A DNA stretch of 64,000 nucleotides, taken from NCBI RefSeq assembly GCF_013256425.1, contig NZ_CP053904.1:682001-746000 (forward strand), written 5' to 3'. This DNA comes from Hymenobacter sp. BRD67 (GTDB lineage Bacteria > Bacteroidota > Bacteroidia > Cytophagales > Hymenobacteraceae). Of the stretch, positions 55,644-63,656 are shown piece after piece. The translations under genes and the position numbers were made by a program. The notes beneath the pieces are model-generated. The model did not search any database. It was not told the origin of the DNA and saw only the letters and a list, made by a program, of their open reading frames with translations. Numbering within the stretch: position 1 is the first letter of the stretch; each line of letters starts with the position of its first letter.

Positions 55644-55754
55644 GTAGCGCGGACTTTCAGTCCGCAAGTAAGTTGTTTGAAAAAGATGTTGGGGGTAGGC
55701 GCGGTTGGCCGCACCTCTGGGCCGCTCAGGTCGCGGACTGAAAGTCCGCGCTAC
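55644..55754. repeat. Paired REP-like element C
   Basis: Two inverted copies (55644-55672 and 55731-55754) of the same GCGGACTTTCAGTCCGC unit as in element B. They lie between the PspA-like gene and the binding-protein/OmpA gene. Confidence 0.8.
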
Positions 55755-55790
55755 AGCAGGGCGGCGACTAGCAGCAGCACCAGGCAGCCA

Positions 55791-56783
55791 CTAATCAAGC
55801 AGGCTAGAATAGGCATCATCGGAGCGTTGTTTAGTGGCGGCTACGGAGGTAGAGGCGGGCTTTTTATCGTTGTCCATCAGGGCGTTGAAGTCGCCTTTCT
55901 GGTAGCGGTCGAGCAGGCGCTGGCCCTTCTCGCTCATCACGCCGTTCTGGATGTCCATCTCCTTCACGAACTCCTGCGAGTAGCGCATGGCCTGCTTTAT
56001 CTGGCCGAGCTGCTGGGCCATATCCTGCGCCACGCGGTCGGTGGCCAGGTCGAAGAAGTATTTCTTGTCGGGGTCGCCGCGCAGAATGTTCATGGCGGCG
56101 CGCATGCCCGAGCTGGTGCGCTTCACGAGCTCATACTCATCTTTCAGCAGGCCCACCTTGAACTTGCTGCCGTCAATCTGGCGCAGGGCGGCTTTCAGAA
56201 TCTGGCGCATTACCACGCTCACGTTGGCCGTGGTGGTGGCCATCGGCTGGAGGCGCTGGTTGTAGTCCAGGATTTGGGCGGCGCGGCTGGCATAGGCTTC
56301 GGCGGCGTCCTTCTCGCCCTGGCGGGTGGCCGAGTCGGCCAGGGCCAGGTACTCCTTCATCTGCTGGTCGTTGGCGGCCAGCTTGCGCTTTACCAGCTCG
56401 TGCGCTCCTTCGATGCGGCCAACTTCCGTCTCCATCTGCCGGGCCTCCTTCTCGGTGTTCGAGATGTAGTCCTCCATAATGCCGATGGGGTCGGTGTTGA
56501 CGAAGATGCCCGCCGCCGTGCGCAGAATCCGCTGCCCGGCGTACCAGAGCCCGGTTTGAATGCGCTTATTCGAGCCCAGCAAAAACAGCACGAACAGCGC
56601 CCCCAGTCCAATGCCCAGCTTCACGCTATTGAACACAATGTCAACGAGGTAGGGCACAATCTGGCCCCAGTAGTACACGCCGGCGGCGGCCGCGCCGCCC
56701 AGCACCACCCAGCCGGCAACCTTTTCGGGCTGCTGCCACTTGGGCAGGGTCGGGTTGAGGTCCGGTGAAAGCAAGGTTTTCAT
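55791..56783 (-). CDS. PspA-like coiled-coil membrane protein
   Basis: A 330-residue protein with two hydrophobic segments near the N-terminus (about 25-45 and 52-70). A long, mostly helical, charged region follows (YISNTEKEARQMETEVGRIEG, KRKLAANDQQMKEYLALADSA, AASRAAQILDYNQRL) and recalls PspA/IM30 coiled coils. PspA-type proteins protect the membrane under stress. The link here is by overall shape, not by a strict motif. It begins 18 nt after the upstream coiled-coil gene and precedes the ABC genes, so it is probably part of the same envelope-stress or transport complex. Confidence 0.6.
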   Translation of the reverse strand: MKTLLSPDLNPTLPKWQQPEKVAGWVVLGGAAAAGVYYWGQIVPYLVDIVFNSVKLGIGLGALFVLFLLGSNKRIQTGLWYAGQRILRTAAGIFVNTDPIGIMEDYISNTEKEARQMETEVGRIEGAHELVKRKLAANDQQMKEYLALADSATRQGEKDAAEAYASRAAQILDYNQRLQPMATTTANVSVVMRQILKAALRQIDGSKFKVGLLKDEYELVKRTSSGMRAAMNILRGDPDKKYFFDLATDRVAQDMAQQLGQIKQAMRYSQEFVKEMDIQNGVMSEKGQRLLDRYQKGDFNALMDNDKKPASTSVAATKQRSDDAYSSLLD

Positions 56784-56801
56784 GCGTAGGAAGGGTTTTA
56801 G

Positions 56802-57476
56802 TTAGCTGATTAAAAAGGACTTGGTAGCTTGCTGGTGAGCCTGCAGCTCGGCCGTGGCCGCCGCACTGGCCAGCTCGTAGCTGGCTAGCGCGGCCTGCAC
56901 CTTGGTGTGCTCCTGGTGCAGCTGCTGCTGGGTGTCGCGGAGCTGCTGGCTTTTGGCCGCCAGCTGCTGGGTGAGGTCGGCCACGGCGGCTTGCAGCTTG
57001 GCTTCCTGCTCACGCAGCTGGGCCAGGGCGCTGGGCGGGCCTTGCCGGGGCGCTGCTTCGCCGAGCTTTTCGCGGTGGCGGGCGAGTACTTTGGCGCGGT
57101 CGTCGGCCAGCTTCTGGGTTAGCTCGTCGGCCGAGGTGAGCAGCGTGGGCAGGTCCTGGCCCGTCATAGCCGTGAAGGCGTTGAAGGCCGTTTGGTAGAG
57201 CAGCGGCCCGCTGATGCCGCTGGCCGTGAGGCTTTTCACCATCTTGGTAAAGGCCGCAAAGTCACGCCCGTCGCCGGCCAGCAGCTGGGCAATGTGGTCG
57301 AGGTGGCGCTGCTCGGGCTGCGTCACGCCGGGCGGCAGGTCGGCCAGCGGCAGGGCCGTGCCCGGCAGCGCCACGGGCGGCACGGCGTGGGCCGGCGCAG
57401 CTACGGCCGGGGCTTCGTCGCCGGGCTCGACGAAAAAGTCTTTGGCGGCTTTCGCCAGGTTATCCAGAATGGCCAT
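56802..57476 (-). CDS. Hypothetical cytoplasmic coiled-coil protein
   Basis: A 224-residue soluble protein with no signal peptide. An N-terminal amphipathic helix (MAILDNLAKAAKDFFVEPG) is followed by a Pro/Ala linker. A helical domain (about 50-120, GDGRDFAAFTKMVKSLTASG) and a strong coiled coil (about 125-215, ALAQLREQEAKLQAAVADLTQQL) complete it. No family recognised. As first gene of the minus-strand ABC cluster, it is probably a cytoplasmic partner of the PspA-like protein. The region upstream (57477-57594) is AT-rich and should hold the operon promoter. Confidence 0.6.
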   Translation of the reverse strand: MAILDNLAKAAKDFFVEPGDEAPAVAAPAHAVPPVALPGTALPLADLPPGVTQPEQRHLDHIAQLLAGDGRDFAAFTKMVKSLTASGISGPLLYQTAFNAFTAMTGQDLPTLLTSADELTQKLADDRAKVLARHREKLGEAAPRQGPPSALAQLREQEAKLQAAVADLTQQLAAKSQQLRDTQQQLHQEHTKVQAALASYELASAAATAELQAHQQATKSFLIS

Positions 57477-57594
57477 GTCGGTAAAAGCAGGTAGGTGAGG
57501 GATGCGTACCTATTGCCAATACCAGTGCCGAGCCGTCAGAAACACTGTCAATTAATTTATAAAATATTAGTAATCAAAATAATAAATAAAAAAG

Positions 57595-57619
57595 CCCGCC
57601 CGGCAGCAAGCCGGGCGGG
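57595..57619 (-). terminator. Orphan rho-independent terminator next to the transposon end
   Basis: A perfect 10-bp GC stem (57595-57604 with 57610-57619) with loop AGCAA is followed on the minus strand by a T run (CTTTTTTATTTATT). No complete minus-strand gene lies to its right. It fits the 3' gene fragment at 57654-57726 cut off by the transposon. Confidence 0.75.
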
Positions 57620-57653
57620 AGGATAGTATTTTCAAAATGAAAAGCCTTTTTTA

Positions 57654-57726
57654 CTAAAAGCGAAAAGCCAGATAGGCCAGCCGCCGGCTGTCATCACGCC
57701 TAGGTACGCTTACTTCCAGGCGTGCA
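57654..57726 (-). pseudogene. 3' remnant of a gene interrupted by the Tn7-like element
   Basis: Read on the minus strand, 23 codons (HARLEVSVPRRDDSRRLAYL..., ending in Phe) run to a TAG at 57656-57654, 35 bases ahead of a good terminator. Directly upstream the frame meets a TGA inside the putative transposon end, so the gene is cut exactly there. The terminal Phe and alternating pattern fit the last strand of an outer-membrane protein. The rest should lie beyond the right end of the element. Confidence 0.5.
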
Positions 57727-57851
57727 TGTCAATTTTCTTAGTAGATTGGAAAATACTAGGGTTTTTGGCCGAAGTCTACCGCAAGTAGCTGAGAAAACTG
57801 GTTCAAGAAGCTGGGAATAGTTTGTGTTTTAGTATAAGTAGGTGGGAACAG
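57727..57851. promoter_or_regulatory. Left end of the Tn7-like transposon with repeated TnsB-box-like motifs
   Basis: From TGT at 57727 (Tn7-type elements begin with TGT) the sequence carries four similar 13-mers. They are TAGATTGGAAAAT (57742), TAGCTGAGAAAAC (57786), AAGCTGGGAATAG (57808) and TAGGTGGGAACAG (57839). The spacings are 44, 22 and 31. Such an array is what TnsB binds at transposon ends. The last copy ends three bases before the tnsA ATG, so TnsB binding could also repress the operon. Confidence 0.6.
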
Positions 57852-57853
57852 TT

Positions 57854-58504
57854 ATGCTACCGGCCCGAAAGTTTAAAGTTACCACTCGCTCTTTGCGAGC
57901 CATCCAGCCCTCGGAAAAAAACGGGCGGGCTGTCCATGCCGAGTCTGCCTTGGAGCGTGACGTGTGCTGCCTGCTGGAATTCGACCTAAATGTCGTAGAG
58001 TTCGTGGAGCAGCCCGTCACTATTCACTATGTTGACCAGGGTAAGGCCCGGCGCTACACGCCCGATTTCCTAGCCCGCTATGCGACGGGTAAGCTTCCGC
58101 AGTTGGTGGAGGTTAAGTATGCAGCCGACCTATTGGCTAGGCAGGAAGAGTTCGCAGCACGCTTTCAAGCCGCTCGACAGTACGCGCAAGCACAAGGGTG
58201 GGAGTTCAGCATCTGGACGGAGGTAGAAATAAAAACGCAGTACTTGAAAAATGCCAAATTCCTGTTGCGCTTCCGTGCCTCAACCCTCGTCGTACGGCCC
58301 GAGTACCGGCAACTACTGCTGGATGTGGTAGGCCAGCTGGGACGTACAACTCCAGCCGAAATCTTATTGGTAGCTTTCGAGAGTCCTGACAGGCAGGCGG
58401 AGCTGTTGCCGGTGTTGTGGCACTTGGTAAGTACCAACCAACTGGGCTGTAATTTATCGGAGCCACTTACGATGAGCAGTCCGCTCTGGACCCTGCACAA
58501 TTAA
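57854..58504 (+). CDS. tnsA: TnsA-like transposon endonuclease
   Basis: The 5'-strand-cleaving subunit of a heteromeric TnsAB transposase, 216 residues. The restriction-enzyme-like N-terminal domain shows the conserved acidic residues in AESALERDVCCLLEFD (about Glu30/Glu34), QPVTIHY, YTPDFLARY (Asp71) and LVEVKYA (Glu86, Lys88). The C-terminal part (about 100-216) is the TnsC/DNA-contacting region. With TnsA present the element can move by cut-and-paste rather than by cointegrate formation. I use the ATG at 57854; a GTG at 57842 overlaps a TnsB box. The tnsB start follows 13 nt after its stop. Confidence 0.9.
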   Translation: MLPARKFKVTTRSLRAIQPSEKNGRAVHAESALERDVCCLLEFDLNVVEFVEQPVTIHYVDQGKARRYTPDFLARYATGKLPQLVEVKYAADLLARQEEFAARFQAARQYAQAQGWEFSIWTEVEIKTQYLKNAKFLLRFRASTLVVRPEYRQLLLDVVGQLGRTTPAEILLVAFESPDRQAELLPVLWHLVSTNQLGCNLSEPLTMSSPLWTLHN

Positions 58505-58517
58505 TCAGTACCGCGTC

Positions 58518-60437
58518 ATGGTTAAGATACAAGCAAAACCCGGTCAGCGTTACCTCTACCGCGAGCAACCCGTTTGCATCCGCTACACGCTCGACTTGCA
58601 TCTCGTGTTAGGTGAATATGAGTCCACGGGAGAATCCGTGCGCATTCCCATAGCTGACCTACGGCCACTCGACGAGTCAGCTGGGCCGCCCGAGTTGCGG
58701 GACGATATATTCAGCATCCCGGAAAAGGCCTGGGCCAAGGCTGAATACCGGTTTTCCGTTCTAGAGGACATCCTGGCGGACCGCGGGAATCTGGCAGTTG
58801 TAGACAAGGTCAGCAAGGATAAAGAAGTTGGTAGGTCTACCATTTACCGCTGGCTGAAGCTCTATGACGAAACGGGCTCCGTGCGTTCGTTGGTCGATTT
58901 GCCCCGCCCGGGGGCAGAAATAAATCCCGCTTAGGGGAGGCCCAGAATGCAATTATTGAGGAGTCCATCACGAGTCACTACCTGACCCGGCAGAAAAAGC
59001 AGGCCAGCGAAGTAGTAGAGGAGGTACGGCGGCTCTGTCGGGAAAAAAATCTGAAGGTACCCACGGAGAAAACAGTGCGGCGGCGCATCCAGCAGCTGGA
59101 TGAGGAGGAAACGACGCGCCGGCGATTAGGTAATAAGGCTGCCCAGGACCGCTACCAGCTCCATAAAGGTGAGTTGCCTGATGGGGAGTACCCGCTCCAA
59201 TTAGTGGAACTAGACCACACCGACGTAGATATTATCCTCGTAGACGAGATATATCGCAAGCCGTTGGGCAAGCCCTACCTGACGATGGCCATAGACACGT
59301 ACTCGCGGATGGTAGTGGGCATCCACCTCTCCTACGACCCGCCGGGAGCCATCGGTACGGGCTTGTGCATCGCTCATATGCTGCTACCGAAGGAAACGTG
59401 GCTGGCCAAGGTGGGAGTGGAAGGGGATTGGCCCTGCTGGGGGGTGCCCGCCGTACTCCACTTGGATAATGCCCGCGAGTTTCGGGGAAACATGATGCTA
59501 CGAGCCTGCGAGAAATACAACATTCGGCTGGAGTACCGCCCTGTGCGGACGCCCCACTACGGGGCCACATCGAGCGGATGATGGGCCACACGATGCGTAA
59601 GGTGCATACGCTGCCCGGCACCACGTTTTCTAATCCCCAGCAGCGAGGAGCATACGATTCGGAGAAAATGGCCGCGCTCACGCTCCAGGAGTTTGAGCAG
59701 TGGCTAACGACGTACCTCACCGAGGTGTATCACAAGCGCGTACACAGTATGACCCACCAGACGCCTTATGCGCGCTTCCGCGCTGGCATCCTGGGTACAC
59801 CTGACCAGCCGGGTATAGGACTGCCGGAGCGTTACTACGATGAGCGGCAGGTCCGATTGGATTTTATGCCCGCCATTGAGCGCTCGGTGCAGCGAGAAGG
59901 GGTACAAGTGGACCACATACACTACTTTGCTGATGTGCTGCGCTCCTACGTGAATCGCCGGGCATCGGGCAGTGGTAAGCAAGGGGGCAAGCAACGGCTC
60001 ACCTTCAAGCGCGACCCCCGCGACCTCAGTGTGTTGCATATGCTGGAGCCGGGTACCAACCTGTATCATCGAATTCCTTATCGCAACACTAGCCGTCCCA
60101 GCATCTCTATCTGGGAGCAACGGGCCGCTATTCGACAACTTAAACAGCAGGGGCAGAGCAGGTGGATGAAGATAGCATTTTTGCTGCTCTCGACCGAATG
60201 CGAGCGCAAGTACTAGCGGCCGTCACGAAAACCCAGTCTATGACTCCCAGCGCCCTACGAATGCTGAAGGGAGTCCCCGTGGAGGAACTGTTTAGGCAAA
60301 CCAGAACGGAGCTGACAGACTCGGTAACCTCAGCAACTGAGCTAGCTGAGCCACTGGGTCAACCGGAGGCTGCCACTCCTTCCTGGTCGACAGCTACTCT
60401 TCAACCCTTCGACGACGCCGGATTTTACGCCCTATGA
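58518..60437 (+). CDS. tnsB: TnsB-like DDE transposase (three single-base frameshifts)
   Basis: The catalytic transposase that binds the ends and joins them to target DNA; 640 residues when corrected. An N-terminal helix-turn-helix part (VDKVSKDKEVGRSTIYRWLK) precedes the integrase core: Asp about 232 (VELDHTDVD), Asp about 316 (VLHLDNAREF) and Glu about 352 (GGHIERMMGH), a D-35-E spacing. Mu-type beta-barrel and C-terminal regions follow. Breaks are repaired by one extra G at 58911-58915 (RPGGRNKSRLGEAQN), 59561-59564 (HYGGHIERM) and 60150-60153 (QQGAEQVDEDSIFAAL). The C-terminal tail (to 60437) likely contacts TnsC. It overlaps tnsC by ATGA. Confidence 0.9.
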
Positions 60438-61330
60438 GCCTACCGCACCTATCTCCAGAGGCCGCCGTCCTGCTGGACCTGCCCGTAGCCGAACGAAAAG
60501 GGAAAATCAGTGAGATGAAATGGATTCCCTATGCCCGTGCCCGCCGCATCGGGCAGAAGATGCACGACCTGTTGCACCACCCACCCTCGTACCGGATGCC
60601 TAACCTACTCGTAGTAGGCGATACCGGTAACGGCAAAACCCATATCATCCGCCGCTTCGAGGCTGCTCACCCCTCCTATACCCGGGAAAAGGATGGGCAC
60701 CTCATTGCCCCAGTACTCTACCTCCAGGCACCACCTGACGCAGATGAGAAGAGCTTTTACCACGCCCTGCTGGATATAACGGGGACGCCCTACCGGGCTG
60801 CCGACCGGGGTGACCGCAAGCAGCGCCAGGTGATTAATACGCTCCGGCGTTTGGAAACCCGGTTGCTCATCATTGATGAAATCCAGCACGTGCTGGCAGG
60901 CAACCAGACCAGGCAGCGGCAATTTTTGAACGTGCTCAAGTACTTATCCAACGAACTGATGCTGCCCTTAGTTGGCGCGGGCATTGGTACTGCGTTCAAT
61001 GCCATTCAGCACGATGAACAACTGGCCAGTCGGTTTGAGCCTATCGGCCTGCCCCGGTGGCGAATGGGCGAGGAATACATTCGCCTGCTGATGACCTTTG
61101 AACGCCTGCTTCCCTTGCAGAAGCCTTCGCTCTTAAGCGAGGAAAAAATGGCTTATAAGCTACTGAGCATGAGTGAGGGAAGCTTAGGGGAGCTGACCAC
61201 TATTTTACAGCGGGCTGCCATCCAGGCTGTTGATACGAAAGAGGAGTGCATAAGCCTGAAACTACTCGGGAAGTTGGACTACTCCACACGGTCCGACTTA
61301 TCCAGCTATGAGAAGCTAATGGCGGACTAG
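60434..61330 (+). CDS. tnsC: TnsC/TniB-like AAA+ transposition regulator
   Basis: An ATPase of 298 residues that links target-site selection to the transposase. It has Walker A GDTGNGKT (about 62-69), Walker B LLIIDEIQH (Asp148, Glu149), a sensor-type LVGAGIGTAF and a C-terminal lid (SEGSLGELTTILQRAA). The size and sequence are nearer the short TniB type than the long E. coli TnsC. It starts inside the end of tnsB (ATGA overlap). Its stop touches the start region of tniQ, so all are translationally coupled. Confidence 0.92.
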   Translation: MSLPHLSPEAAVLLDLPVAERKGKISEMKWIPYARARRIGQKMHDLLHHPPSYRMPNLLVVGDTGNGKTHIIRRFEAAHPSYTREKDGHLIAPVLYLQAPPDADEKSFYHALLDITGTPYRAADRGDRKQRQVINTLRRLETRLLIIDEIQHVLAGNQTRQRQFLNVLKYLSNELMLPLVGAGIGTAFNAIQHDEQLASRFEPIGLPRWRMGEEYIRLLMTFERLLPLQKPSLLSEEKMAYKLLSMSEGSLGELTTILQRAAIQAVDTKEECISLKLLGKLDYSTRSDLSSYEKLMAD

Positions 61331-61332
61331 TG

Positions 61333-62372
61333 ATGGACCAAGCCAACCGGTTGCCCTGTGCGACCTATCCGATGCCCGACGAGTTGCTCTCCAGCTGGCT
61401 GACGCGCCTGGCTCATGACCATCTAACGAAGACGCACACGTTTGGCCGGATGCTGTTTCCCGGAGCTAATGTGTGGAACACGGATTTGGACCGTAGCGCT
61501 CCCGAAAGCATGTTGCGTACCCTGGCTCTACGTACAGGCACGCCCCTAGCCAAGGTAGAGAAAACAGTTCTACAGCGCTACGAGGGCCGACTGCACCCAC
61601 ATGCAAGGCATGGCACTGTTGCGCCATGGGTATTGCCACTGGGTATCTACCACCGCACCCGGCGCTACTACGGGTTGTTGTATTGCCCGCAATGCCTTCA
61701 GAAAGATGGGCCGACACCTTACTTCCGTACACACTGGCGTCTGGCAATATCGCATGTTTGTACGCAGTGTGGAGTGTACTTATTGGACCGCTGTCCATAT
61801 TGTGAGCGGCCAGTGACGTTCTTTCGGGTAGAACTGGGCCGTAAATCTGCCTTAGCTGACAAGCCTATCTCGCACTGCTTTCAGTGTGGCCTCAACCTGG
61901 CCACGGTAGCTACAAAGCGTGCCCCATCCCTGGTGCTGGCCGACCAGTTGGAACTGGAGCGTATCTTGGGTGAGGGTTGGAACGAGCAGGTCTTTTACCC
62001 GCACCTATACTTTGTCGTGCTGCGCCAGTTGATGAAGCAACTCATTAATGCCCGTCCGGCTAGCCAGGCGTTTCAGAAAGCGATGGATATCGAAACCGGT
62101 TGGAGCCCGGTAGCAGTGGACCCTACAGTACGAACAGGGAAAGTATCGATTGAACAACTCCCCTTGCAGGTAAGGGGGGCGTGCTGCGGCAGGCCCAGTG
62201 GCTATTAACAGACTGGCCCGGACGATTTCTGGAAATGGTGGGACGTTATCCTATTACTAGTACCCCATTTCTATATGCACTGCCTGATATCCCATTCTGG
62301 TTTCAGAAAGTAATTGTCGAGAATTTATACGTAGGCAGATACTTTCAAACCTTCTTGCCGAGAAGGAAATAG
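61333..62372 (+). CDS. tniQ: TniQ family target-selection protein (single-base frameshift)
   Basis: A TniQ/TnsD-like protein of 346 residues when corrected. The N-terminal TniQ domain (MPDELLSSWLTRLAHDHLTKTHTF) is followed by two pairs of zinc-finger Cys motifs (LLYCPQCLQKDG, HVCTQCGVYLLDRCPYC; HCFQCGLNL). As written, it stops at 62208. One extra G in the G6 run at 62173-62178 gives QVRGGVLRQAQWLLTDWPGRF and continues to 62372. It is short, lacking the long C-terminal DNA-binding part of E. coli TnsD. It may recognise the target with help from other factors or a short site. Confidence 0.88.
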
Positions 62373-62552
62373 TGCCACTTTAGATGTATAATATATGTTA
62401 ATTTAATAAAAATTAATTATAATAACTACTAAACATCTGAAATAAGCAGAGTATAGGTTAGTTAGTGGGGTGTCTTATAGGCGAGGGAGCGTTTGAACAG
62501 CCGACTACCACGGAAGTAAATCTAAATCAATTCGCAGCCTCAACGAAGTAAT
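62373..62552. other. AT-rich spacer between tniQ and the cargo genes
   Basis: About 180 bases of AT-rich sequence lie between converging gene units. No gene, clear terminator or TnsB-box copy is seen. The fall in GC marks the start of cargo of different origin. Confidence 0.5.
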
Positions 62553-63656
62553 TTAATCTAAGCCAATGTCTTTGCATAAAATTTGAACTTTTGAATTACC
62601 TCTAAAATCTTCTCGTGCCATTTGTAATAGTGAACTCAATGTAATATCACCAGCCCCACCTTGTGCTAAGCGTTCTATTGCTGTAAACCATTGCGCTTCT
62701 ATAGAACTGCTACTACTCAAAAATCCAACTTTGCCACCAGCACGCTTCCAAGCTCCAGCACTTTCAGTTGGGCCTACCTCGTATAATCCAGCTAATGTTT
62801 TTGCTAGCTGATGCCGCCATTCTGCGTTATCAAGCAATTTTGTGGAAAGCGGCATAGTAGCTACCTGGGAAATAGCAGGGATATCGACAGTATGAACAGT
62901 ATTTCTGGCCTGAATGGATTCCTCCGCTAACTCAGCAAGCATCTCTGCTAAGAATGCTGCTGCATTGCGCGCCGCCAATGGCTGGCTTCCGCTAGCATCG
63001 GCTGCTTCTTTATTTTTGAGCAAGTCAGAAATACCTCGGATAACAATTCCCTTTTTGTGGTGAGCGTGTATAGGAGCTAAAAAGCCATAGCCTTCCATTT
63101 CAACGGCTAACGCTTGACTCACCGATTGATTTAATAGCTCGTAAGTTAGAGAGCGCTCGGAGGCCACTACTTTTTCCCCAGCTGCAATCGGTTTGACCTC
63201 AGCCTTAAAGGTGCCAAGGCCATCGTCAATTCTATGTTGCCAAGAAGCGTCTCGTGCTATCAGCTTTGCTAACGCCATCAATTCGTAGTTTGCGGGATAG
63301 ATACTTAGCCGAGGTTTATAAACATCACCGGCTTTGCCACCTTCATAATGGATTACTTCTGATGATATAACAATATCTCCAATAGCAACATCTTTCATGC
63401 CTCCTCCTATGCCCACAAAAAAAACGTACTCCGGCTGAAAGAAAGGAAGTGCACGCTCTGTTTCTTGGGCAGCGTTCACATTTCCAGCACCAGTCTCGAC
63501 TATAGCTACCGAAAAAGCATGCTGACCCGCAGTGAATGTGCCCCGACTGTAGCGTGCCCCAGTGGGATGCCTAATAGGTTCGGGATTAATAAGTAGCCGC
63601 TCTACTGCCTTGAATTCTAATGCCAGAGCGGTGATAACAAGTATATCGGATTTCAT
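62553..63656 (-). CDS. Nucleoside phosphorylase/nucleosidase-domain effector with C-terminal effector-associated-type domain
   Basis: This 367-residue protein has two parts. Residues 1-235 are a purine-nucleoside-phosphorylase/MTA-SAH-nucleosidase fold: VITALALEFKAVERLL, VETGAGNVNAAQETERAL, VFFVGIGGGMKDVAIGDIVI, the substrate Glu in AVEMEGYGF and catalytic Asp in VIRGISDLL. Residues about 285-367 are a helical domain (LAKTLAGLYEVGP, WKRAGGKV, AQWFTAIERLAQGG) also present in the upstream small protein. I match it by pattern to effector-associated domain 1. The family context suggests a nucleotide- or nucleoside-depleting effector in a conflict system. Low GC shows foreign origin. Its ATG overlaps the upstream stop by one base. 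Confidence 0.8.
   Translation of the reverse strand: MKSDILVITALALEFKAVERLLINPEPIRHPTGARYSRGTFTAGQHAFSVAIVETGAGNVNAAQETERALPFFQPEYVFFVGIGGGMKDVAIGDIVISSEVIHYEGGKAGDVYKPRLSIYPANYELMALAKLIARDASWQHRIDDGLGTFKAEVKPIAAGEKVVASERSLTYELLNQSVSQALAVEMEGYGFLAPIHAHHKKGIVIRGISDLLKNKEAADASGSQPLAARNAAAFLAEMLAELAEESIQARNTVHTVDIPAISQVATMPLSTKLLDNAEWRHQLAKTLAGLYEVGPTESAGAWKRAGGKVGFLSSSSSIEAQWFTAIERLAQGGAGDITLSSLLQMAREDFRGNSKVQILCKDIGLD

Noticed and set aside
58518..60216. TnsB as two or three separate proteins
   Set aside because: Each break sits in a G run and one added G restores a continuous DDE transposase with correct D-35-E spacing.
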